Shown here: positions 17,931 through 25,842 of the stretch, one piece after another
How the letters are laid out: each line of letters begins with the position of its first letter
How positions within the stretch are numbered: position 1 is the first letter of the stretch
Origin: Qipengyuania atrilutea
GTDB taxonomy: Bacteria > Pseudomonadota > Alphaproteobacteria > Sphingomonadales > Sphingomonadaceae
Direction of reading: 5' to 3'
DNA length: 64,000 nucleotides
NCBI RefSeq assembly: GCF_013370205.1
Contig: NZ_JABWGV010000003.1
Coordinates: 62,001-126,000, forward strand
Position numbers and translations under genes: made by a program
The notes under the pieces: generated by a model
Databases searched by the model: none
What the model saw: only the letters and a program-made list of their open reading frames with translations
Told to the model about the DNA's origin: nothing

Positions 17931-19484
17931 TTACTGCAGCGCGATAATGGCCACCGATTTCGGCGGTAGCGTGACCGTCATGCGCGAGCCATCGACCCGT
18001 CCGCGGATCGGTTTCGGCACGACGGTCTGCGGCGCCTCGAAGGTGTTGAGCGAATTGACGTTCGGGCCGGTTAGCACCTGACCGCTCGCCCTAGTCATGC
18101 CGCGCGCCCCGGCGTCGATCGCAATCTCGCGAGCCTCATGCGGGTCGAGATTGACCAGCGCCGTATGCAGCACCCCGTCTTTCGAGCGGAATGCGATCGC
18201 ATCGACACCCGGCAGGGTCATATCGCCATAGGTATATTCGCCCGCCTCGAAACTTGCCGGAACGAGTGTCGCATCCTGCATCGGAAGATACATCTGGTGG
18301 ATGTAGTAGGTCGGCGTCAGCACCATCTTCGGCCCGTCGGTCAGGATCAGCGCCTGAAGCACGTTTACCATCTGCGCGATATTGGCAGCGCGCACGCGGT
18401 CGCCGTGGCGGGCGAAGATGTTGAAGTTCAGCGCTGCGAGGATGCCGTCGCGCAGCGAGTTCTGCTGCTGCAGGAAGCCTTCTCGCGTGCCGGGGTCTTC
18501 GGCCAGCCAGACGCCCCATTCGTCGACGACGAGCGCGACTTCCTTTTCGGGATCGTATTTGTCCATGATGGCCGAATGCGTCGCGATGCGCTCGTCCATC
18601 TTCAGCGTTGTATCGAGGATTAGCGCGTAATCGTCTTCTCCGAACTCAGTGCTCGGCAGCGACGGCGGCCACTGCGGCACGGTGTAGCTATGGAGGGACA
18701 GCCCCTCGATTGACCAGCTCCAGTCCCGCTCCGACCAGGTTTTCATCACCGCCTCGGTATAGCGGGTGTCGTCGTCGCTCGGGCCGACTGCGACACGCTC
18801 CATTGCGCGCTCGCCGGTCTGCGAGAGGTTGTAGTTCCTGTCGAAGCGGGCGTGACGCTTCATCAAATCGACGTAATGTTCGGGACGCATGTTGCCGCCG
18901 CAGCCCCAGTTCTCGTTACCTAGGCCGAGGAAGCGGACCTCGTATTGCTCCGGATGACCGTTGGCTGCGCGTTCCTGTCCGGCGCTGCTCTGCTGGTCGG
19001 CGGTCATGTAGGCCATCCAGTCGGCCGCTTCCCGGATCGTGCCCGAACCGACATTGACCGAGATGAAAGCTTCCGCGCCGATCTGCTCGATGAAGTCGTA
19101 GAACTCGTCCGTCCCGAAGGTGTTGGGTTCGAGCGCGCCGCCCCAGTTCGCATTGACCGTGACCTTGCGGTCGTCACCGATCCCGTCACGCCAGTGGTAT
19201 TCGTCGGCAAAGCAGCCGCCGGGATAGCGGACGTTGGGGACGCGGATGGCCTTGAGCGCTTCCACGACGTCCGTGCGGATGCCGCGTACGTTCGGGATTT
19301 CGCTGTCTTCGCCGACCCAGACACCGCCGTAGATGCCTTCGCCTAGGTGCTCAGCGAACTGCCCGAAGAGGTGCTTGTCGAGCTTGTGACCCTCAGCGTC
19401 TGAATCGAGCGTGACAGTGACGTCCTGAGCGTGAGCAGTGCTGCCGATAGCGAGCGCGGCGGCGAGGGCGAGACTGCGCAGCAT
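17931..19484 (-). CDS. abfA: GH51 alpha-L-arabinofuranosidase, exported
   Basis: Releases L-arabinose from arabinan or arabinoxylan fragments. The 517-residue protein has an N-terminal signal peptide ending about AHAQ (residue 20), so it is periplasmic or secreted, unlike many cytoplasmic GH51 enzymes. The catalytic acid/base is Glu191 in GLGNENWG, and the nucleophile Glu322 in VVDEWGVW; PGGCFADEYHWRDGIG near residue 89 is a family signature. A C-terminal beta sandwich follows. It is downstream of and overlaps aldose epimerase by one base (TGATG), forming a two-gene operon. It is convergent with the dehydrogenase gene. Confidence 0.93.
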   Translation of the reverse strand: MLRSLALAAALAIGSTAHAQDVTVTLDSDAEGHKLDKHLFGQFAEHLGEGIYGGVWVGEDSEIPNVRGIRTDVVEALKAIRVPNVRYPGGCFADEYHWRDGIGDDRKVTVNANWGGALEPNTFGTDEFYDFIEQIGAEAFISVNVGSGTIREAADWMAYMTADQQSSAGQERAANGHPEQYEVRFLGLGNENWGCGGNMRPEHYVDLMKRHARFDRNYNLSQTGERAMERVAVGPSDDDTRYTEAVMKTWSERDWSWSIEGLSLHSYTVPQWPPSLPSTEFGEDDYALILDTTLKMDERIATHSAIMDKYDPEKEVALVVDEWGVWLAEDPGTREGFLQQQNSLRDGILAALNFNIFARHGDRVRAANIAQMVNVLQALILTDGPKMVLTPTYYIHQMYLPMQDATLVPASFEAGEYTYGDMTLPGVDAIAFRSKDGVLHTALVNLDPHEAREIAIDAGARGMTRASGQVLTGPNVNSLNTFEAPQTVVPKPIRGRVDGSRMTVTLPPKSVAIIALQ

Positions 19485-20647
19485 CAGCGGGCACCTTCGT
19501 TCTGGTCGATCAGTCCGACCCGGTAGATCATGTGGTGACGATAGGTCTCTCCGGGATCGAGCCGGGCCGACACGAACCCGGGCTGGTTCGGCGCATCGGG
19601 AAATTTCTGCGGTTCGAGCGCGATCCCGTCGCCCATCCGGTAGACGATCCCGCTTCGCCCGACGACCGTACCGTCGAGGAAGTTGCCGCTATAGAACTGG
19701 ATGCCGGGTTCGGTGCTGAGCACCTCGAGCATGCGCCCGCTCGTCGGATCGGCGAGCCGGGCTACCGGCTGCGGAGTGGCGGTTACGCCCTTGTCGAGCG
19801 CGAAGTTATGGTCGTAGCCTCGACCGAGGACGATCTGCTCGTTCGATGCATTGCGCAAACCTTCCTCGACCTGCCGCCAGTTGGTGAAATCGAACACCGT
19901 ACCGGTAACGTCGCGCAGTTCACCCGTCGGGATGAGCCGCTCGTCGACCGGGGTGAAGCGGCTTGCCGGGATCGTCAGGTAATGATCCATCGCGCTGCGG
20001 AAATTGTCCGTGCCCGACAGGTTGAAGACCGCGTGATTGGTCATGTTCACGATGGTCGGCGCATCGGTCGTCGCTTCGAAGATGATCCCGAGATCACCTC
20101 CTTCATCGAGCGTGTAGGTAACGGTCACGTCGACATTGCCGGGATAGCCCTGATCGCCGTCTTCGCTGCTGAGAGCCATCGTGACAGAGGCAACCGGCCC
20201 GCTTTCGACCGAGGTGATGCGCCACACACGCTTGTCGAACCCGGTAATGCCGCCGTGCAGCGAATTGGGCTCGTCGTTCGCCGTGAGCGAATAGCGCTTT
20301 CCGTCGAGCGAAAAGCTGGCGTTCGCAATCCGGTTCGCGAACCGCCCGACCGTAACGCCGAAATAATTGGGATAAGCCTCGTAATCGGCGAGTTCGTCAT
20401 AACCGAGGGTGATGTCGGAAACATTGCCATTGGCATCGGGCGATTCGAAAGCCTGCAAGGTCGCGCCGTAGGTGAGGATGCTGGCTGACACGCCTGCGTC
20501 GTTTGATAGCGTTACCTTTTCGATGGCCGTGCCGTCAGTAAGCGCTCCTGCGGCGGTGCGTTCCGCCTCCGCGGCTCCGGCAGCGTTCGCCAACATCAGA
20601 CAAATGGCACTAACACCGTATTTGAGAGCGATCGTCACGTTCCTCAT
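19484..20647 (-). CDS. galM: Aldose 1-epimerase, exported
   Basis: Interconverts alpha and beta anomers of aldoses, supplying the anomer used by the uptake or dehydrogenase step. The 387-residue protein has a signal peptide ending near AAGAAEA, then the galactose-mutarotase fold: GRFANRIANASF, NSLHGGITGFDKRVW, the catalytic histidine in VNMTNHAVFNLSG and catalytic glutamate in GIALEPQKFPD. Periplasmic location is inferred from the signal. It is transcribed with GH51 and diverges from the TonB-dependent receptor; the TTGTCAGACTA site lies 20 bases upstream of its start. Confidence 0.92.
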   Translation of the reverse strand: MRNVTIALKYGVSAICLMLANAAGAAEAERTAAGALTDGTAIEKVTLSNDAGVSASILTYGATLQAFESPDANGNVSDITLGYDELADYEAYPNYFGVTVGRFANRIANASFSLDGKRYSLTANDEPNSLHGGITGFDKRVWRITSVESGPVASVTMALSSEDGDQGYPGNVDVTVTYTLDEGGDLGIIFEATTDAPTIVNMTNHAVFNLSGTDNFRSAMDHYLTIPASRFTPVDERLIPTGELRDVTGTVFDFTNWRQVEEGLRNASNEQIVLGRGYDHNFALDKGVTATPQPVARLADPTSGRMLEVLSTEPGIQFYSGNFLDGTVVGRSGIVYRMGDGIALEPQKFPDAPNQPGFVSARLDPGETYRHHMIYRVGLIDQNEGAR

Positions 20648-20666
20648 CCCCTGTTTTGCCCCTTAT

Positions 20667-20677
20667 TTGTCAGACTA
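20667..20677 (+). promoter_or_regulatory. Putative FadR-type GntR operator upstream of galM-abfA
   Basis: TTGTCAGACTA in the galM/TonB-receptor intergenic region, 20 bases before the galM start. It matches the sites at 11091 and, with one core change, 14966. A position this close to the gene suggests repression. Confidence 0.58.
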
Positions 20678-20737
20678 AAGGGAAAAAGCAACTGGCTTGT
20701 CTCTAATTGACAACAGGTTGACCCTACAGCGCCGAAT

Positions 20738-20749
20738 GTAACCGGTTAC
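20738..20749. promoter_or_regulatory. 12-bp palindrome, possible operator
   Basis: GTAACCGGTTAC is a perfect palindrome with a central CCGG, in the galM/TonB-receptor intergenic region about 165 bases before the receptor start. Its form is that of a LacI-type operator, but no LacI gene is in the window. Confidence 0.4.
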
Positions 20750-20853
20750 CGAAAGATTACATTGCAACATCAGCGCTGCCGTAAGGGAAATTTTGGGAAA
20801 GAACGATTGACTTCCAAACAACTTTAGGAATACTCCGGCAAATGGCGCAGGAA

Positions 20854-20867
20854 TGATAGCGCTACCA
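20854..20867 (+). promoter_or_regulatory. Putative LacI-type operator upstream of the TonB-dependent receptor
   Basis: TGATAGCGCTACCA has the palindromic core TAGCGCTA, typical of LacI-family operators. It lies 36 bases before the chosen start of the receptor. The 14 bases TAGCGCTACCAACG recur exactly at 20974-20987, inside the coding region. Confidence 0.5.
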
Positions 20868-20902
20868 ACGAGCCGGTATGAGCCGGTATGTGGGAGGATC
20901 GA

Positions 20903-23900
20903 ATGATAGGCTTTTCTACGCGCTCCGGCGCAGTACGTACTGCGTCCGCGCTCGCGATCGCGGTCAGTTTCGTTAGCGCTACCAACGCTGCAGCGCAGGA
21001 TGGCGGCGCGCCCGACAACGAAGTCATTTCCCAGCAGGATAGCGAAGTCATCGTCGTTACCGGCATCAGGGCTTCGCTCGATCGCGCGATCGATCTGAAG
21101 CGCAATTCCTCGGGCGTCGTCGACGGTATTTCCGCAGAGGAAATCGGCAAGTTCCCGGACACGAACCTCGCAGAATCCCTTCAGCGCATCACCGGCGTGT
21201 CGATCGACCGTGTGAACGGCGAAGGTTCGCGCGTTACCGTCCGCGGTTTTGGTCCCGGCTTCAACCTCGTCACCCTGAACGGCCGGACGCTGCCGACCGC
21301 GAGCATCGCTTCCGTCGGACAGGATCAGAACGGTGACTTCGTTTCCGGCACGACCCGCTCGTTCGATTTCGCCAACCTCGCATCGGAAGGCGTCGGGCGG
21401 CTCGAAGTGTACAAGACTGCCCGCGCGGCGGTTCCGGGCGGCGGCATTGGCGCGGCGATCAACATCGTTACGCGGCGTCCGCTCGACGCACCGGCAGGCT
21501 TTACCGGTTCGATCGGCGCCAAGCTGCTTTACGACGGTTCCGACACCTACGATTACTCGCGCGTGACGCCGGAAGTTTCTGGTCTCGTTAACTGGACCAA
21601 CGTCGACGGCACGCTCGGCATCGGCCTGTTCGGCAGCTACCAGAAGCGCAACAACTCCGCCGTTTCAGAGACCGCAAACGACTGGAACATCCTGCCTTAC
21701 AGCCAGTTCGCATCCAGCACGACGTTCCGCCGCGCGGACGGTTCGACCGTGGTGAGCAATCCGCCGTCCGATCCCGACACGCTCATCGCGATCCCGAACG
21801 ATACGCGCTACAACTACTCTGAATTCCAGCGCGAGCGGATCAACGGGCAACTGACCCTGCAATTCGCGCCGAGCGACCGGATTACGGCGACCGCCGACGC
21901 GACCTACTACAGCAACGAAGCCGAAGAGAAGCGCGCCGACCAGACGACCTGGTACAACCGTCCGTTCGATGCGATCGAGTTCGACGGCAACGACCAGGTC
22001 GCCACGGCGATCTTCATCGACGACGTCATCACGGCACCCAAGGACGGCGGCTTCGAGCAGCAGTACCGAGCGACGAAGGACGAACTCTTTTCGCTCGGTC
22101 TGAATGTCGAGTTCAACGTCACCAACGATCTGACGTTGATACTCGATGGACATCATTCGAAGGCGGAAGCTCAGCCGAACAACCCGCTCGGCCATACTTC
22201 CACGCTGTTCGCTCTCGCACAGAAGGGTATCGTCGACCAGGGACTGCGCATCGTCGACGGCTTCCCGCAGCAGTTCATCACGTTTGACGATTCGGTGAAC
22301 GGCAATAACAACGGCGTGCTCGATATTCCGGATCTCGGGACGCAGGTGGCACGTAGCCAGACGGCATTTCAGGAGCAGACCGTCGACGAAGTCCGCCTCG
22401 ACGGTATCTGGGAAATGGGCGACGACGACCGGGTGCAGTTCGGGGGAAGCTACCGCTCCGCCGACATGACCAGCCGTACGACCAGCACCTACAACGCGCT
22501 CGGCGACTGGGGCGTGGGCAATATCGGAGACATCGCGGAAACGGCGCCAAACGCGCTGATGCCGTTCTGCCTGATCTGTCAGTGGAAGGACTTCGACACC
22601 GGCATTGCTGCCGGCGATCCGCTCGCAACGGCGTTCCGCGGCGATGCGACCGAACTGTTCACGGCGTTCGACGTAGCGGGAACGGTCGATTCGACGAGTA
22701 ACAACCGTGTGCTGGAAGACATCTGGGCGATTTACGGCCAGGTCGAGATCAACTCCGAATTGATGCAAATGCCGATCAATATCGTCGCCGGCGTCCGCTA
22801 CGAGAGGACGGAATCGGAGTCGATCACGCTGCAAGGTGTCCCGCAGAACATCAATTGGGCTGCGGACAACGACTTCGTCGCCGTGCTCGGTGAGGAGGAG
22901 CAGCCGGTTCAGGGGGACAACAGCTACGACCATATCCTTCCGGCGCTCGACTTCGCGATCGACCTCACCAACGATCTGAAGGGGCGCATTTCCTTCGGCC
23001 GGACGATTGCGCGGCCTGACTTCGGTTCGCTGTTCGCCTCGACCAACCCGGGCAACCCGAACCGTCCGACGGCGCTAGGCGGGGTCCCCGGCGGCAATGC
23101 CGGTAACCCGCAGTTGATCCCGCTCGTATCGGACAACTTCGATGCCAGCCTCGAATGGTACTTCGCGCCTTCAAGCTACGTCTCGGCGGGCTTCTTCGAC
23201 AAGCGCGTCCAGAACTTCGTCGGAACCGGCCAGATCACGCAGGAACTGTTCGGTCTCCGCGATCCGAGTTCGGGCGCGGCGGGAACGCGTTCCGGCCAGG
23301 CGCTGTCCTATCTGCAGAACAACAATCTCGATCTGTCGGACGTGAACCTGTTCACCCTGACCGCCTTGATCGACCAATTCGGCTATGACGACGCGATCAC
23401 TCAATTCAACGCCAATCTCGGCCCGAGCGGGCTCAATCAAGGCTTCGTCGATAGCGTACTGGGAGATTACGACGTCGTCGCCAACGCCAACGACCCGTTC
23501 TACCAGTTCCAGACGCAGCGTCCGGTCAACAGCGAGAATGCCCATATCTACGGCTTCGAAGTGGCTGGGCAGTACTTCCTCGGTGAAACCGGTCTCGGCG
23601 TTGCGGCAGCCTACACGCTCGTTCGCGGCGACGTCGGCTACGACATCACCGCTTCACCGAGTGCCGACCAGTTCGCGCTGCTGGGACTGTCTGACACGTT
23701 CAACGCGTCTCTCATCTACGAGAACTTCGGCCTGTCTGCCCGCCTGACCTACAACTGGCGTGATACGTTCCTGGCCAACAACAGCCGCGGATCGTCGCGT
23801 AACCCGGTCTTCGTGGATGCCTACGACCAGCTCGACCTCAACGTCAGCTACGATATCACGGAGAACGTCTCGGTATCGTTCGAGGGTATTAACCTGACCG

Positions 23901-23998
23901 GGTCGAACGTGAAGACCTACGCCCGGACCGAGAACCAGCCGTGGTTCATCGTCGACGGACGTCCGCGTTACTACGTCGGAGCTCGGCTACGCTTCTGA
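20903..23998 (+). CDS. TonB-dependent receptor, carbohydrate type
   Basis: Outer-membrane active transporter of 1031 residues. A signal peptide (to about NAAAQ) is followed by the TonB-box-like EVIVVTGIRASL, a plug domain with FPDTNLAESLQRITGVSIDR and VRGFGPGFNLVTLNGR, and a large beta barrel ending in the C-terminal phenylalanine of GARLRF. This long subtype is common in sugar-scavenging sphingomonads and Caulobacter. Its place next to galM and arabinofuranosidase suggests arabino-oligosaccharide uptake. ATG at 20903 is preferred because GGAGG sits at 20893-20897; ATG at 20888 is in frame, created by a 10-base tandem duplication. Confidence 0.93.
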   Translation: MIGFSTRSGAVRTASALAIAVSFVSATNAAAQDGGAPDNEVISQQDSEVIVVTGIRASLDRAIDLKRNSSGVVDGISAEEIGKFPDTNLAESLQRITGVSIDRVNGEGSRVTVRGFGPGFNLVTLNGRTLPTASIASVGQDQNGDFVSGTTRSFDFANLASEGVGRLEVYKTARAAVPGGGIGAAINIVTRRPLDAPAGFTGSIGAKLLYDGSDTYDYSRVTPEVSGLVNWTNVDGTLGIGLFGSYQKRNNSAVSETANDWNILPYSQFASSTTFRRADGSTVVSNPPSDPDTLIAIPNDTRYNYSEFQRERINGQLTLQFAPSDRITATADATYYSNEAEEKRADQTTWYNRPFDAIEFDGNDQVATAIFIDDVITAPKDGGFEQQYRATKDELFSLGLNVEFNVTNDLTLILDGHHSKAEAQPNNPLGHTSTLFALAQKGIVDQGLRIVDGFPQQFITFDDSVNGNNNGVLDIPDLGTQVARSQTAFQEQTVDEVRLDGIWEMGDDDRVQFGGSYRSADMTSRTTSTYNALGDWGVGNIGDIAETAPNALMPFCLICQWKDFDTGIAAGDPLATAFRGDATELFTAFDVAGTVDSTSNNRVLEDIWAIYGQVEINSELMQMPINIVAGVRYERTESESITLQGVPQNINWAADNDFVAVLGEEEQPVQGDNSYDHILPALDFAIDLTNDLKGRISFGRTIARPDFGSLFASTNPGNPNRPTALGGVPGGNAGNPQLIPLVSDNFDASLEWYFAPSSYVSAGFFDKRVQNFVGTGQITQELFGLRDPSSGAAGTRSGQALSYLQNNNLDLSDVNLFTLTALIDQFGYDDAITQFNANLGPSGLNQGFVDSVLGDYDVVANANDPFYQFQTQRPVNSENAHIYGFEVAGQYFLGETGLGVAAAYTLVRGDVGYDITASPSADQFALLGLSDTFNASLIYENFGLSARLTYNWRDTFLANNSRGSSRNPVFVDAYDQLDLNVSYDITENVSVSFEGINLTGSNVKTYARTENQPWFIVDGRPRYYVGARLRF
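20974..20987 (+). promoter_or_regulatory. Second copy of the LacI-like box inside the receptor signal-peptide region
   Basis: TAGCGCTACCAACG is identical to 20857-20870, and 117 bases downstream of it. It encodes part of the signal peptide (Ser-Ala-Thr-Asn), so identity could also be chance codon choice. A regulatory role is inference. Confidence 0.35.
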
Positions 23999-24022
23999 TT
24001 GTTCAGGAACATAGCCAGTAAG

Positions 24023-24067
24023 GAAGGGCTGCTGCCGGTCCCATGCGGTAGCGGCCCTTCTCATTTT
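24023..24067 (+). terminator. Rho-independent terminator after the TonB-dependent receptor
   Basis: A 15-base stem (24023-24037 with 24046-24060, two G-T pairs) and an 8-base loop are followed by TCATTTT. It separates the receptor from the SapC operon, so the latter either has its own promoter or receives read-through. Confidence 0.75.
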
Positions 24068-24091
24068 CAACCAAAGCTGTAGGCTTTTGCC

Positions 24092-24796
24092 ATGCGAACG
24101 GCCGTACTCGACAACATCGCTCATGCCGATCTGCGGCTGCGGCGCGAGAGCGGGCCGGATTTCGGCGATGCGGTGGGGCAGGTCGCTGTCTTTCTGCCTG
24201 AATTACCGCAGGTGCAGCGCGAATATCCGATCCTGTTTTCGCGCGATCAGGACGGGAGCGCCTCGCCCATTGCCCTGACCGGATTGCAACCGGACGAGCT
24301 CCTCTTTGCTTCCGGAGCCGGATGGGATGCGGACTACATTCCGGCGGCTGCCAGGAAAGGGCCGTTTCTGCTCGGCAAAGGCGAGAGCGATGACCCGGTC
24401 ATCCATGTCGTGCTCGACCATCCGAAGATTACCGAGGACGCGGAGAACGCCGACCCGATTTTCCTGCCGCACGGCGGCCATGCACTGGCGCTCGAAAACG
24501 CTCTCGATGCTCTGCGCCTGATTCATTCCGGAATGGAACCGACACGCCGGATGGCAGCAGCCTTTGACGATGCGAAACTGATCCAGCCGCTTTCGTTCAA
24601 TGTGCAAGTGTCGGAAACGCAGGCAGTGAAGTTCGACAATTTCCATGCCATATTACCCGAAGCGATCGACGCGCTTTCATCCGGCGCGCTCACGAAGCTG
24701 AGCGCGGCAGGCTTCCTGCAACCGGCGGTGCTGATCGCGCACTCGCTCGGCAACATCAACCGGCTCATACAGCGCAAGCGGAAGCGCGGGGCATAG
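24092..24796 (+). CDS. SapC family protein
   Basis: Protein of 234 residues with the SapC-like pattern: YPILFSRD near residue 45, SPIALTGLQPDELLF, WDADYIPAAARKGPF with the conserved tyrosine-isoleucine-proline, and FHAILPEAIDALSSG near 185. SapC was first named from Campylobacter surface-layer work, but in alphaproteobacteria the gene regularly accompanies TonB receptors, cupin-8 proteins and tryptophan-halogenase-like enzymes. Molecular function is unknown. It has no signal peptide. First gene of a three-gene operon; two bases separate it from the cupin gene. Confidence 0.85.
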   Translation: MRTAVLDNIAHADLRLRRESGPDFGDAVGQVAVFLPELPQVQREYPILFSRDQDGSASPIALTGLQPDELLFASGAGWDADYIPAAARKGPFLLGKGESDDPVIHVVLDHPKITEDAENADPIFLPHGGHALALENALDALRLIHSGMEPTRRMAAAFDDAKLIQPLSFNVQVSETQAVKFDNFHAILPEAIDALSSGALTKLSAAGFLQPAVLIAHSLGNINRLIQRKRKRGA

Positions 24797-24798
24797 CG

Positions 24799-25842
24799 AT
24801 GGGCGGCGCCTTGCACTCCGTACCGGAGACACGAGCGGTAGCGGTCAGTGAAGAACCGCTTCCTCAAGGCGCGGCACTCGACACATTCGTAGAAGAGCGG
24901 GGCGAACCCGTGGTGTTCAAAGGGGCGGGTACCGACCTTCCGATCGTTCGCCATGCCCGCGATTCGAGCGCCGCGGTGATGAATTATCTGCGGGCAAAAT
25001 CATCGGGACGCCCGCTGACGGTATACCGCGCCGACCCCGAACAGAACGGACGCTTTCATTACGCGCAGGCACTCGACGGGTTCAATTTCCGCGCGAGCAA
25101 AGAGCCGCTCGATCCGCTGCTCGCGGAAATCGCAGGAGACTCGGACGAGACGATCTACGTCGGCTCGACCGACCTCGAACTCTTCTTTCCGGGACTATGG
25201 GCGGAGAACGATCCAGGACTTGAAGGGGTGGTCGGGCCCGATTGCGCACCGGTGGTCGGAAGCCTGTGGATGGGTAACCGCACCGTGACGGCTGCCCATT
25301 ACGACCTTTCGAACAACTGCGCGGTCTGCGCGGCGGGGTGCCGGCGCTTCACCCTGTTTCCGCCTGACCAGATCGGCAATCTGTACCCCGGTCCGCTGGA
25401 GCCGACGCCGGGCGGGCAAGTGGTCAGCATGGTGGATTTCTCCGCCCCCGACTTCGCCCGCTACCCGCGCTTCGCAGAGGCATTGCAAACCGCCCAATCG
25501 GTCGTTCTCGAACCCGGCGATATTCTGGTCTATCCAGCGATGTGGTGGCACCAGGTGGAGGGTCTGGACGCGTTCAACATCCTCGTGAACTGGTGGTGGA
25601 ACGCGGTTCCCGAATATGTCGACACGCCGCAGATCACCTTGATGCACGCACTGCTGTCTATCCGGCAGCGCCCGGCGCATGAGCGTGCTGCCTGGAAGGC
25701 GGTATTCGACCATTACGTTTTCGGCGATGGTGAGGACGCAGCCGGTCACTTGCAGGAACACGTTCTCGGTCCGCTCGGCGAGATCGACCCCATGCTCGCC
25801 CGCCGTCTGCGTGCAGTCGTGACACGCAGGATCCAGCGGTGA
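24799..25842 (+). CDS. Cupin-8 (JmjC-like) domain protein
   Basis: Protein of 347 residues with a cupin-8/JmjC-type barrel. The metal-binding H-x-D motif is in TAAHYDLSNN (near residue 158) and the second histidine in YPAMWWHQVEGL near residue 250, so an Fe(II)/2-oxoglutarate oxygenase is possible. The middle shows the family order LWMGNRTVTAAHYD, RRFTLFPPDQIGNLYPGP, then EPGDILVYPAMWWH. Substrate unknown. It overlaps the halogenase-like gene by four bases (GTGA), so the two products are probably made together. ATG at 24799 follows closely on the SapC stop. Confidence 0.85.
   Translation: MGGALHSVPETRAVAVSEEPLPQGAALDTFVEERGEPVVFKGAGTDLPIVRHARDSSAAVMNYLRAKSSGRPLTVYRADPEQNGRFHYAQALDGFNFRASKEPLDPLLAEIAGDSDETIYVGSTDLELFFPGLWAENDPGLEGVVGPDCAPVVGSLWMGNRTVTAAHYDLSNNCAVCAAGCRRFTLFPPDQIGNLYPGPLEPTPGGQVVSMVDFSAPDFARYPRFAEALQTAQSVVLEPGDILVYPAMWWHQVEGLDAFNILVNWWWNAVPEYVDTPQITLMHALLSIRQRPAHERAAWKAVFDHYVFGDGEDAAGHLQEHVLGPLGEIDPMLARRLRAVVTRRIQR

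Noticed and set aside
20697-20713. TTGTC-N7-GACAA inverted pair upstream of the TonB receptor
   Set aside because: Spacing differs from the one-base spacer of the other sites; it may be an operator but there is no second example to support it.
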